Assembly: GCF_042653925.1 (NCBI RefSeq)
Contig: NZ_JBHSFQ010000024.1
Span: forward strand, 1 to 64,000
Direction: 5' to 3'
DNA length: 64,000 nt
DNA from: Nocardiopsis_B mangrovi
GTDB taxonomy: Bacteria; Actinomycetota; Actinomycetes; Streptosporangiales; Streptosporangiaceae
The translations under genes were made by a program, and so were the position numbers. Below, one piece after another: positions 1 to 8,087 of the stretch. How positions within the stretch are numbered: position 1 is the stretch's first letter; each line of letters starts with the position of its first letter. The notes beneath the pieces are model-generated. The model made no database searches and was not told where the DNA came from. It worked only from the letters and a program-made list of their open reading frames with translations.

Positions 1-125
1 CCGCGGACCCGGAGGCCGAGCCGCGTCGCGGCGACGCGGCCGGCGGCCGGGCCGCCGACCGTCCGCCGCTGCCGGGCACCCGGCGTACCCCGCCCGCCGG
101 ACGCGCCGGGGCCGGGCCCGCGCCC

Positions 126-1265
126 ATGGTGCTCGCGGACACGCGGGTGGACGGGCGCCTGCGCGTCGTGGCGGTGCGCGACGACCGCGTCCCAGTGGTC
201 GAACTGCGCCTGCGCATCCCGTTGGGAGCGCGGGTCTGGGCGCGGCCCGGCCGGGACCGGCGGCTGGCCCGGTGGCTGGCGGCCCTGCTCGGAGACCGGG
301 GCGGCGCCCCGCGGGGGACGGTCCTGGACGTGAGCGCCGACGGGGAGTGGCTGAACGCCGCCGGCGCCGCGCCACCCGGGCGCGTGCCCGAGTGGCTGGC
401 CGCGCTCGGCTCCGTGCTCGCGGCCGACCCGGGGCCCTGGCCCGATCTGCCCCCGGCCGGCCCGGCAGGGGCTCCGGACGCGTTCTCCGACGCCGTGATC
501 AGGGCATTGTGCCTCGCCGGCGTGGCGACCTCCGACGCCGCCCCGGCACGCGTGCCCGGCCCGGACGGGGCGCTCCTGGTGGTGGTGGGCCCGATCGACC
601 CGGACGGTGTGCCCCCGCTGGCCCGCACCGCCCTCGGCCCGTGGTGGGCACTGCCGGGCGGGCTGCCCGCTGCGCCCGACCCGTCCGGGGCCGACGAGCC
701 GCTGCTGGTCCCGGCGTCGGGGCGGACCGCCCATGTGACCCTGTGGGCGGCGGAGGACCGGGCCGGGCCCGCCGAGCCGGCCCGGCACCTGGCCACGGCC
801 GCCCTCGGCGGCCATTACGCGTCGCGCCTGGTCCAGGGGGCGGTGCGCAGGGATGGCAAGGGGTACATGGTGCACGCCGGGCGCGACGTCCTGCTCGGCC
901 GGCCGCGGATCTTCGCCCGTGCCGCGGTGCCCGCGGACCGGCTCGCCGGCGTGGCCGAGGACATGCGGGCCGTGCTCCGCGGAGCGGCGACCGAACCGCC
1001 CACCGACGCGGAGGTGGCCGCCGTGCGCGACTACTGCACGGCCCAGCTGCCGCTGGCGTTCGCGTCTCCGGAGGCCCTGGCCGACGTGCTCGCCGCGACC
1101 GTCTCCGAGCAGCGGGGACCGCGATGGCTCACGGAGGCCGGCACGGCGCTGCGCGAGGTGGGCCCGGACGAGGTGCGCGAGGCGGCGGCGTCGTTCGCGG
1201 CGGCCGAGTTCCGCACCGTGGTCCTCACCGGCGACACGGGTGAGCGGGGAGGGGACGGCGCATAG
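126..1265 (+). CDS. M16 (insulinase-like) peptidase family protein, probably inactive; 5' end uncertain
   Basis: The C-terminal half reads like the second domain of M16 peptidases: a segment resembling the NRL..REDKGYTY signature (SRLVQGAVRRDGKGY, around residue 240) followed by the helical region and a terminal V-L-T-G-D strand. No HxxEH zinc motif is visible, so it is probably a non-catalytic partner, as seen in paired M16 genes. The reading frame stays open from the ATG back to the left edge of the window through a Pro/Arg/Gly-rich stretch, and no clear ribosome binding site precedes the ATG. The gene may therefore start outside the window. It converges on trxA, with strong hairpins between them. 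The family assignment is from motif resemblance only. Confidence 0.6.
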   Translation: MVLADTRVDGRLRVVAVRDDRVPVVELRLRIPLGARVWARPGRDRRLARWLAALLGDRGGAPRGTVLDVSADGEWLNAAGAAPPGRVPEWLAALGSVLAADPGPWPDLPPAGPAGAPDAFSDAVIRALCLAGVATSDAAPARVPGPDGALLVVVGPIDPDGVPPLARTALGPWWALPGGLPAAPDPSGADEPLLVPASGRTAHVTLWAAEDRAGPAEPARHLATAALGGHYASRLVQGAVRRDGKGYMVHAGRDVLLGRPRIFARAAVPADRLAGVAEDMRAVLRGAATEPPTDAEVAAVRDYCTAQLPLAFASPEALADVLAATVSEQRGPRWLTEAGTALREVGPDEVREAAASFAAAEFRTVVLTGDTGERGGDGA

Positions 1266-1320
1266 GGCCCTGCCGCCGGCGCCGCTCGGCGCCGGCGGCC
1301 GCGCCCGCGGGGGAACGCGC

Positions 1321-1355
1321 GAGCGGCCCGCCGATCACCGACCGGCGGGCCGCTC
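1321..1355. terminator. Hairpin between convergent M16-like gene and trxA
   Basis: A 13-bp perfect stem (arms 1321-1333 and 1343-1355) with a 9-nt loop lies between the two convergent stop codons. It probably acts as a bidirectional terminator. No U-tract follows, which is usual in actinobacteria. Confidence 0.6.
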
Positions 1356-1358
1356 CAG

Positions 1359-1382
1359 CGGATCCGCCCGCGGGCGGATCCG
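1359..1382. terminator. Perfect 24-bp palindrome downstream of trxA
   Basis: Arms 1359-1370 and 1371-1382 are exact reverse complements (CGGATCCGCCCG and CGGGCGGATCCG). It sits 6 bp beyond the trxA stop and directly follows the hairpin at 1321-1355, making a tandem terminator arrangement. Confidence 0.5.
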
Positions 1383-1388
1383 TGCGGA

Positions 1389-1709
1389 TCAGATGAACTC
1401 CGCGAGGTCCTTCTCCAGGAGGCGCCGGGGCTTGGCGCCCATGATCTGCTTGACGACCTCGCCGTCCTTGAAGACGTTCATGGTCGGGATCTGCATGACC
1501 TGGTACTCGCGGGTGATGTTGGGGTTCTCGTCGGTGTTCAGCTTGACGATCTTGAGCTTGTCGCCGTGCTGGGCCGCGATCTCCTCCAGGATCGGGGCGA
1601 CCTGCTTGCAGGGACCGCACCATTCGGCCCAGAAGTCGACCAGGACCGGCTTGTCGCTCTTCAGTACTTCCGCTTCGAAATTGGCGTCGGTCACCTTGGT
1701 CAGGGCCAT
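1389..1709 (-). CDS. trxA: Thioredoxin
   Basis: A cytoplasmic dithiol oxidoreductase that reduces protein disulfides and is recharged by thioredoxin reductase. The protein has 106 residues, the normal length. The active site WCGPC is at residues 30-34 and the cis-proline segment QIPTM lies about 40 residues later. The ATG is preceded by GAGGAG. It lies 60 bp downstream of trxB on the same strand, so the two are probably co-transcribed from the SigR-type promoter upstream of trxB. The trxB-trxA pair next to sigM is the arrangement known from mycobacteria and Streptomyces. Confidence 0.97.
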   Translation of the reverse strand: MALTKVTDANFEAEVLKSDKPVLVDFWAEWCGPCKQVAPILEEIAAQHGDKLKIVKLNTDENPNITREYQVMQIPTMNVFKDGEVVKQIMGAKPRRLLEKDLAEFI

Positions 1710-1769
1710 GGCGGAACTCCTCGTGGTTCGGTCGTGCGTTCGTTCGGTCCGGGCGGTCCGGGACCGGTG

Positions 1770-2702
1770 TCAGTTGCCGAGCTCGGCGAGATGGCGTTCC
1801 GCGTCGAGCGACGCGGCGCACCCGGTGCCGGCGGCCGTGATGGCCTGGCGGTAGCTGTGGTCGACGACGTCGCCGCAGGCGAAGACGCCGGGAATGTTGG
1901 TCTTGGTGGTGGGGGCCGCGACCGCGAGGTAGCCCTCGGAGTCGAGGTCGAGCTGGCCCTCGAACAGCTCCACGCGCGGGTCGTGGCCGATCGCGATGAA
2001 CAGCCCGGTGACGTCCAGGCCGCTCTCCTCGCCGGACACGGTGTCGCGCAGCCGCACCGAGTGCACCTTCGTATCGCCCAGGACCTCGACGACCTCGGTG
2101 TTCCAGAGGAACTTGATCTTGTCGTTGGCGCGGGCGCGGTCCTGCATGATCTTGCTGGCGCGGAGTTCGCCGCGGCGGTGGATCACGGTGACCGAGCGGG
2201 CGAACCGGGTGAGGAACGTCGCCTCCTCCATGGCGGTGTCGCCGCCGCCCACGACCGCGATGTCCTGGTCGCGGAAGAAGAAGCCGTCGCAGGTGGCGCA
2301 CCACGAGGTGCCGCGCCCGGAGAACCGCTCCTCGCCGGGGACGTTCAGCTTGCGGTAGCCGGACCCGGTGGCCACGATCACGGTGTGCGCGAGGTAGGAG
2401 TCGTCGCCCACCTTCACGACCTTGGGGGTGGCGGCGAGGTCGACCTCGGTGACGTCGTCGGCGATCAGCTCCGCTCCGAAGCGCTCGGCCTGCTTGCGCA
2501 TGTTGTCCATGAGGTCGGGGCCCATGATGCCATCGGGGAAGCCGGGGAAGTTCTCGACCTCGGTGGTGTTCATCAGCGCGCCGCCCGCGGTGATCGACCC
2601 CTCGAACACGAGCGGTCGCAGCTCGGCGCGCGCCGCGTACACGGCCGCGGTATAGCCCGCGGGCCCCGATCCGATGATGATTACGTTGCGGACGTCGCTC
2701 AC
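1770..2702 (-). CDS. trxB: Thioredoxin reductase (NADPH)
   Basis: An FAD-dependent disulfide reductase that transfers electrons from NADPH to thioredoxin. The sequence shows the FAD-binding GSGPAG at residues 11-16, the redox pair CATC at residues 135-138, and the NADPH-binding GGGDTAMEEA near residue 152. The 310 residues match the low-molecular-weight class. The GTG start has GAAGGG about 10 bp upstream. It is the first gene of a probable trxB-trxA operon. Transcription is likely driven by the thiol-oxidative-stress sigma factor SigR (see the promoter at 2766-2793). Confidence 0.97.
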   Translation of the reverse strand: MSDVRNVIIIGSGPAGYTAAVYAARAELRPLVFEGSITAGGALMNTTEVENFPGFPDGIMGPDLMDNMRKQAERFGAELIADDVTEVDLAATPKVVKVGDDSYLAHTVIVATGSGYRKLNVPGEERFSGRGTSWCATCDGFFFRDQDIAVVGGGDTAMEEATFLTRFARSVTVIHRRGELRASKIMQDRARANDKIKFLWNTEVVEVLGDTKVHSVRLRDTVSGEESGLDVTGLFIAIGHDPRVELFEGQLDLDSEGYLAVAAPTTKTNIPGVFACGDVVDHSYRQAITAAGTGCAASLDAERHLAELGN

Positions 2703-2765
2703 GCTGGCCGGCCCTTCGGTTCACTCGGAGGGTCGTGCTCGACCCTCGGGGGAAGTCGTCTCTAC

Positions 2766-2793
2766 CAACAGATGGTAGGCGCGACCCATTCCC
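2766..2793 (-). promoter_or_regulatory. SigR-type promoter of trxB, overlapping an inverted repeat
   Basis: On the minus strand GGGAAT (2793-2788) is followed after exactly 18 bp by GTTG (2769-2766), an exact match to the actinobacterial SigR/SigH consensus GGGAAT-N18-GTT. It lies about 65 bp upstream of the trxB start, and trxB is a classic SigR target. The inverted repeat CTACCA-N5-TGGTAG (2762-2778) covers the -10 element, which may indicate an additional regulator. Confidence 0.85.
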
Positions 2794-2804
2794 GGTGGAC
2801 CGAA

Positions 2805-2834
2805 GGGCCGGGCGCGGCCCGCCGCGCCCGGCCC
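2805..2834 (-). terminator. Hairpin after the sigM-anti-sigma operon
   Basis: A 12-bp perfect stem (2805-2816 pairs with 2823-2834) with a 6-nt loop, 17 bp beyond the anti-sigma stop codon and upstream of the trxB promoter. It would insulate trxB from the sigM operon. Confidence 0.6.
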
Positions 2835-2850
2835 CGGCGGCCTGCGGAGA

Positions 2851-3762
2851 CTACTCGGGGGCGGAGACGGTGGTCTCGGCCAGGACGTGGTCGGCGGGGT
2901 CGCCGCCGCCGGTGCAGCCGGCCGAGAGCACGACGACGTCATAGGACCCCGCGGCCGGGGCGTCGCCGGGCTCTGCCGCCAGGTACACCACCCACGCGTC
3001 CTCGGCGCCGGAGTCGTCGCCCGAGGGCCGGAACTCCGCGCGGTCGATCAGCTCGGGGCGCCGCGCGCCCTCCCCGGAGAGGCTGTGAACGCACGAGGCG
3101 ACCTCGGAGGGGATGGCCGGGGATTCGGCCTGGGACATGGGCTCCGACCCGCCGGTATCGCTCTCAGGGGCGTCCTCGGCCACCACGGACTCGGTGTCGG
3201 CGAGGACGCCGGATGCCTGGTCGGCGAGGTCGTCGTCGGTGTAGCGGGTGCCGGTCTCCAGCATGAGCGGGCGGTAGGGCTGCGCGGCGTCGGGGTCCGG
3301 CTGGTCGCTCTGCTGGCCGTCGGGGGCCGCCGCGGTGGGTGTGCCCGCATCGGGGGCCAGCGCGCCGCGGACGACGGCGGCGCCGCCGCCGATCACGACG
3401 ACCGCCGCCGCGGCGGCCGCGAGGTAGGGCAGCCAGCGGCCGGAGCCGAAGCGGGAGCGCAGCGGGACCACGTTGCCGCCCGCCGCCGCGGGGGCCGTGG
3501 GAACCGGGACCGCTCCCGAGAGGCGGCTGCGGCGGGCATCGGCCTCGGCGCGCAGGGCGTCGTCGAGACGGGCCGCGACGGTGTCCGGCAGTGGGGGGGC
3601 GGGCACCTCCGCCAGAATCCGCGAGACCCCGGCCAACTCCGTCAGTTGCTCGGCGCACTCGGCGCATTCGGCCACGTGTTCTCGGACGGATCGCTCTTCC
3701 TGGTCCTCCAGGAGCCCTTCGGCCGACAAGGCGAGAGTGTCCGCGTCCACATGAGACGTCAC
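2851..3762 (-). CDS. Membrane-anchored anti-sigma factor, zinc-finger (ZAS/zf-HC2) type
   Basis: It is predicted to bind and hold the SigM-like sigma factor encoded just upstream. The N-terminal cytoplasmic part contains H29-x3-C33-x2-C36, the anti-sigma zinc motif. A single hydrophobic Ala/Val/Gly helix at about residues 110-132 would anchor the protein, leaving about 170 extracytoplasmic residues rich in Asp, Ser and Pro with no recognisable domain. The GTG start overlaps the sigM stop (GTGA), showing translational coupling. The same order (sigma, anti-sigma, trxB, trxA) exists around mycobacterial sigM. The extracytoplasmic region is presumably the sensor, but its signal cannot be read from sequence. 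Confidence 0.85.
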   Translation of the reverse strand: MTSHVDADTLALSAEGLLEDQEERSVREHVAECAECAEQLTELAGVSRILAEVPAPPLPDTVAARLDDALRAEADARRSRLSGAVPVPTAPAAAGGNVVPLRSRFGSGRWLPYLAAAAAAVVVIGGGAAVVRGALAPDAGTPTAAAPDGQQSDQPDPDAAQPYRPLMLETGTRYTDDDLADQASGVLADTESVVAEDAPESDTGGSEPMSQAESPAIPSEVASCVHSLSGEGARRPELIDRAEFRPSGDDSGAEDAWVVYLAAEPGDAPAAGSYDVVVLSAGCTGGGDPADHVLAETTVSAPE

Positions 3763-4391
3763 GATGTCCTGTCACCTCCTCTCGGGGATGTGACGTCCCG
3801 GGAGCGTTCAGGGTTCCTCAGATGGGCCAGATATGGCAGAAGTCGCGCCCGCCCGCGGGCGCACCGGCTCTTGACCGTGCCGGACGCCACTTCGAGGATT
3901 TCGGCGGCCTCGTCGACCCGGTAGCCCATCATGTCGACGAGGACCAGGGCCAGGCGCTGCTCGGCGGGCAGCCGGGCCAGCGCCGCGTGCACGTCCATGG
4001 CGGAGTCGCTGCGCCCGGTGGGGTCGGGGGTGATCCCCTTGACGCGCTCGTTGGAGAGCACGTCGAGGGTGGCGTCATCGGTGGGGACGGCGGGGCGCAC
4101 CATCTTGCGGCGCATGCGGTCGTGGCAGGCGTTGATGACGATGCGGTGCAGCCAGGTGCTGACCTGGGCCTCGCCCCGGAACCGGTGGGCGCCGCGGAAC
4201 GCGGACAGGAAGGCGTCCTGGAGGGCGTCGGACGCCTCCTCGGAATCGCCCAGGACACGGATCGCGACAGCCCACATGCGCTCGCGGTGGCGGCGCACGA
4301 GTTCCCCGAACGCCTGATCGTCACCTTGAGCGTGCCTGGACAACAACTCCTTGTCGGGGAGTTCCTGAACCGCGTCCATCACCGTTGTCAC
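3759..4391 (-). CDS. sigM: ECF RNA polymerase sigma factor, SigM-like
   Basis: An alternative sigma factor of the extracytoplasmic function group. Region 2 spans about residues 24-94 (FGELVRRHRERMWAVAIRVL, then a D-A-L-Q-D-A-F-L core and STWLHRIVINACHD). Region 4 spans about 138-190 (LPAEQRLALVLVDMMGY, EAAEILEVASGTVKSR). The 210 residues are typical. The GTG start overlaps the stop of the pseudokinase gene upstream, and its stop overlaps the anti-sigma start. All three genes are therefore translationally coupled, which suggests that envelope status, sigma activity and MurJ-linked cell-wall synthesis are connected. Orthology to SigM rests on gene order. Confidence 0.92.
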   Translation of the reverse strand: MTTVMDAVQELPDKELLSRHAQGDDQAFGELVRRHRERMWAVAIRVLGDSEEASDALQDAFLSAFRGAHRFRGEAQVSTWLHRIVINACHDRMRRKMVRPAVPTDDATLDVLSNERVKGITPDPTGRSDSAMDVHAALARLPAEQRLALVLVDMMGYRVDEAAEILEVASGTVKSRCARGRARLLPYLAHLRNPERSRDVTSPRGGDRTS

Positions 4392-5908
4392 GTTTTCCCG
4401 CGCAGCTCGACCTCGTTGATCGTCCCCCGGTAGCCGTCGCCGTCCTGGGGCACGTCAGTGAACCATATGACGACATAGCGACCCTCGGCCGGGTCAGCCA
4501 GCTTAACGTCGATTTCGCCGCTGACGCCGCTCTCGGCCGCAACGCTTTCGAGTTGTGACATGTCGGCCGCGTCGCCGACCAGGATCTCGAGGTCGTGGGA
4601 GCCGGACCCGAGGTTGAGCGTCGCCTCGTGCACCTCGGCGGGGTCGCCCATGTCGAGGATCAGGCCGACGCCGCTCTTGAGGTTGCCGAAGTCCGGGCCC
4701 TGGTAGGTCTGGGTGTTCCACGCCGTTGCGGGATCGCCGTCGATGGCGTTGGGCGCGCGGTCGCCGTGCTCCTCGCCGTCGCCGGGATCGGGGTCGAAGC
4801 CGTCGGCCCCGGCGGGTTCGAGGACGGCCAGCTCCTCGGGCTCCTCGGCCGCGGTGCCGCCGTCGTCCGACGGGACCGCGCCGTCGCCGTCGCCGCTCAT
4901 GCTGCTGCCGATGTTCCACGCGAGGATCACGACGGCCGCGAACACGAGCGCGCCGATCACCCCGATGAGGACGCGGATCAGCCGCGACGACCCGACACCG
5001 GAGCCGCCCTGGTGGTCCGAAGACCGGTAGGCCCGCCGCGACGGCGGAGCCGGGGGCGCGGCCTGCGCGCCGAACTCGCCGGTGTGCCGCGAGGTGCCCT
5101 TTTCGGGCTCCGGCGCGGTGGGCGTGTGCGGCGCGAGCGGGAGGGGCACCAGGCGCGGGACGTCGGCCAGGGCGTCGGCGATCTCGCGGGCGCTGGTCAG
5201 CGGCCCGCCGCGCATCGGTGTCTGGAACGCCGCCCGGCACACGATCTCGTTGAGGCGCTCGGGAACGCCGGCCCGGATCTGGCTGGGCTGGCAGGGCCGG
5301 CCGGAGACGACCGGCGCGGGGCGCAGGCCGCTCTGGGGGCCGTCGGGCCAGTGGGCGGTCAGGGCGGCGTAGAGCAGCTTGCCCAGCCCTTGGGCGTCGT
5401 GGCAGGCGGGGTCGGGCGAGGTGATCCCGTGCAGGGCGGCGTCGACGCCGATTCCGGTCACCTTGACCGCGCCCCCGACGCTCCACATGAGCTTGCCGGG
5501 GGTCAGGTGCAGGTGGTAAAGCCCCGTGGCGTGTGCGGTGGCCAGGGTCTCGGCGGCCTCGGCGACGAGGCCGGCGGCACGGTCGGGTTCGAGCGGGCCC
5601 TGCGCGAGCAGGTCGGTCAGCGACTGGCCGACCACCCATTCCTCGACGACGTAGGCCGTGGGCCCGCTGTCGTCGGCGTCGAAGACCTGTGTGACGCGGG
5701 AGTCGGCCACGCGGCTGGTGGCGCGGGCGGCCCGCACGACCTCGGCGGTGCGGGGGAAGCCCTCGGCGAACGTCCAGACGGCGACCAGCCGGGCGAGCGT
5801 CTCGTCGGTGGCCTTCCACAGGGTGGCGCCGCCGGTCTCGCTCACCAGTTCGTCGAGTCGGTAACGGCCCGCGAGCCGCGCGCCGGGCTCAATCATGAAG
5901 GTGCTCAT
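4388..5908 (-). CDS. Membrane pseudokinase with extracytoplasmic discoidin-like domain, adjacent to murJ
   Basis: Residues 1-255 have the outline of a Hanks-type protein kinase, but the key residues are missing. The VAIK lysine position is Trp (VAVW, residue 45), the HRD loop is HLHLTP (132-137) and the DFG position reads GIGVD (152-156). It should therefore be a non-catalytic pseudokinase. A transmembrane helix at about 311-333 is followed by an acidic Gly/Pro linker and a C-terminal F5/8-type-C-like beta domain (AIDGDPATAWNTQTY and on). In Mycobacterium tuberculosis a related pseudokinase domain is fused to MviN/MurJ and recruits the FHA protein FhaA. Here it is a separate gene heading the sigM operon. 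Confidence 0.85.
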   Translation of the reverse strand: MSTFMIEPGARLAGRYRLDELVSETGGATLWKATDETLARLVAVWTFAEGFPRTAEVVRAARATSRVADSRVTQVFDADDSGPTAYVVEEWVVGQSLTDLLAQGPLEPDRAAGLVAEAAETLATAHATGLYHLHLTPGKLMWSVGGAVKVTGIGVDAALHGITSPDPACHDAQGLGKLLYAALTAHWPDGPQSGLRPAPVVSGRPCQPSQIRAGVPERLNEIVCRAAFQTPMRGGPLTSAREIADALADVPRLVPLPLAPHTPTAPEPEKGTSRHTGEFGAQAAPPAPPSRRAYRSSDHQGGSGVGSSRLIRVLIGVIGALVFAAVVILAWNIGSSMSGDGDGAVPSDDGGTAAEEPEELAVLEPAGADGFDPDPGDGEEHGDRAPNAIDGDPATAWNTQTYQGPDFGNLKSGVGLILDMGDPAEVHEATLNLGSGSHDLEILVGDAADMSQLESVAAESGVSGEIDVKLADPAEGRYVVIWFTDVPQDGDGYRGTINEVELRGKT

Positions 5909-6166
5909 GCCGGGAGTGACGGACGCCGCGGCCGGACGGAGGGATCCGCGGTGCGACCCGCGCGCCGAGGGGAGCCCAAGGGGTGTCCGGCCATGTCGTC
6001 TGTCCCCAACCTCCCTTCGGGCAGCTCGGATAACACGGGTGTGGCGGCAGAGAACAGCTGTTCCATGCTAGGACGCTTGAGCGGCGCCCCTGGAGGACAA
6101 GTACACCGGACTCGACACGCATAGGGGTCCTTACGTCGATTACACTCGGTCACTCGGTCCTGGTGA

Positions 6167-8002
6167 TCAGCGACGTAGCAGGCGGCTCCGGACCATGTCC
6201 AAGAAGGTTGTGACTTCTGTCACCCCCATGCGCTTGGCGACCAGGATGAACAGCGCGGCTCCGATCACACCCCCTGCGGCCATGGCCAGCAGCGACGGCA
6301 GGACCGTGCCCGGCAGCAGCCCGAAGGCCAGGATCATCGCCACCCCGAACACCGCGCTGGGGACCGAGGCCACGTGCAGCAGGACCAGCGTCCGCAGCAC
6401 CCGGCGCCCGTCGAGCCCGTTCATCCGCTTGCGCAGCCCCTGCCAGGCCAGGATCGAGCCGACGATGTAGTAGAGGCCGTAGGCCACCGGCAGCAGCACC
6501 ACGATGAGCCCGGGCGGCGCCACGAACAGCAGGGAGATCGCCACCGTGGCGTGGGCGGCCTCGGCGGGCAGCGCGATGATCGACGGCGTCCTGGTGTCGC
6601 CCAGCGCGTAGTAGACCCGCATCAGTAGCTGGAACAGCGTGAACGGGATGAGCATCACCGAGAACACCATCAGGATCAGCCCGATGCTCTGGGCGTCGTG
6701 CACCGATGTGCTGCCCCGCGCGTAGATCAGCACGCAGAACGGGATGGCGAAGACGACCATCGCCACCGAGATCGGCACGATCAGCACCGCCGACAGCCGG
6801 AACCCGCGCGAGAAGTCCGACCGGACGAGGTCCCTGCGGCCGTCGGCGACGTGCGCGCTCATCCGCGGCAGCAGCGCCGTGATCACCGAGACGGCGATGA
6901 TCGCGTAGGGGAGCTGGAACAGCATCGACGCGAACTGGTAGGCGGTGATGCCCGCGCCCGCGACGGACTCGCCGGCCTCGGCCGCCCGGACCCCCGCCCG
7001 GGTGGCGACGTTGGTGGTGACGAGCAGGCCGGCCTGCGCCACCCCGATGTAGACCAGCATCCACGCGGCGGTACGCATCGCCTCGCCGAGCCCGGAGCCG
7101 CGCAGGTCCAGCCGCGGGCGCCAGCGGAACCCGGCGGCGAACAGCGCCCAGATGAGCACCACGCACTGGAGCACTTGGCCCAGGGTCGTGCCCAGGCCCA
7201 GCATCGAGGTCTCGGCGTCGGTGATCGACTCGGGGGTGCTGCCCGGGCCGGTCACGACCAGGAACATCGCGCCGACCGCGATGATGATCAGGTTGTTCAG
7301 CACCGGCGCCCACATGGGGGCGCCGAAGTGGTTGCGGCTGTTCAGCATCGCGCTGGCGACGCCGCTGGCGCCGATGAAGAAGATCTGGCAGAGCATGAAC
7401 CGCGCCAGCAGCGTGGCGACCTCGTGCTGCGCCTGCGTGAACTCCCCGGCGTAGATCCGGATCAGCCACTCGGCGGCGAAGACGGTGACCACCGTCAGCG
7501 CGGCCAGCGCCAGCAGCGCCACCGTGAACAGGCGCTGCTCGGTGGCGTTGCCGCCGTCGGGGTCGGACTTCTTCCGCTTGACCAGGAACGGGACGAAGAC
7601 GCTGGCCAGCAGGCCGCCGATCAGCAGGTCGTAGACCGCGAAGGGGACCATGTTCGCGGTCTGGTAGGCGTCGCCGAGGAGCTGGGTGCCCAGCGCCGCC
7701 GCCAGCACGATCGTGCGGATGAACCCGGTCGCGCGCGACACCACCGTGCCGATCGCCATGACCGCGCTGGAGCGCATCAGGTCGGGCGGCGCGGCGTGGG
7801 CCGCACCCCCGATCTCGTTGCCCTCCTCACCCGGGCGGTCCGCGGTGCCGAGGTCTCCGATGTCGCTGGGATCGCGCCTGGTGACCAGGCCGGATTCGGG
7901 CTCGGTATCAGGCTCCGAGCGCTCGACGGCGTCGAGCACCTCCTCGGGGAGGAGGAGGCGTCTGTGCGGACGATCCTTGCTCTGGGGGTGGTCGTTCGGC
8001 AC
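6167..8002 (-). CDS. murJ: Lipid II flippase MurJ (MviN), copy 1
   Basis: An integral membrane MOP-superfamily flippase that moves lipid II across the membrane for peptidoglycan synthesis. From about residue 76 it shows the family start (MRSSAVMAIGTVVSRATGF) and then multiple hydrophobic helices with the conserved YALGDTRTP loop. I chose the GTG at 8002 (611 residues), preceded by AGGAAG. This gives a 75-residue charged cytoplasmic N-terminus. The ATG at the conserved core is an alternative start. It lies directly downstream of a second murJ (8088-9782) with an 85-bp gap and probably shares its transcript. A short hydrophilic C-terminus without a kinase domain matches the separate pseudokinase gene next door. 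Confidence 0.9.
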   Translation of the reverse strand: MPNDHPQSKDRPHRRLLLPEEVLDAVERSEPDTEPESGLVTRRDPSDIGDLGTADRPGEEGNEIGGAAHAAPPDLMRSSAVMAIGTVVSRATGFIRTIVLAAALGTQLLGDAYQTANMVPFAVYDLLIGGLLASVFVPFLVKRKKSDPDGGNATEQRLFTVALLALAALTVVTVFAAEWLIRIYAGEFTQAQHEVATLLARFMLCQIFFIGASGVASAMLNSRNHFGAPMWAPVLNNLIIIAVGAMFLVVTGPGSTPESITDAETSMLGLGTTLGQVLQCVVLIWALFAAGFRWRPRLDLRGSGLGEAMRTAAWMLVYIGVAQAGLLVTTNVATRAGVRAAEAGESVAGAGITAYQFASMLFQLPYAIIAVSVITALLPRMSAHVADGRRDLVRSDFSRGFRLSAVLIVPISVAMVVFAIPFCVLIYARGSTSVHDAQSIGLILMVFSVMLIPFTLFQLLMRVYYALGDTRTPSIIALPAEAAHATVAISLLFVAPPGLIVVLLPVAYGLYYIVGSILAWQGLRKRMNGLDGRRVLRTLVLLHVASVPSAVFGVAMILAFGLLPGTVLPSLLAMAAGGVIGAALFILVAKRMGVTEVTTFLDMVRSRLLRR

Positions 8003-8087
8003 GGCTCTGACGATCTTCCTGTGGTGTGCGGAGGAACACCGCGTGCCGGGGGCAGGGAGGACGCGGCGTCCGGAGGGGGAGGGGCGG

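Noticed and set aside
272..1243. Long plus-strand frame with an Arg/Gly-rich translation overlapping the M16-like gene
   Set aside because: A shadow frame of high-GC coding DNA. Similar Arg/Pro/Gly-rich shadows occur opposite nearly every gene here and have no domain content.
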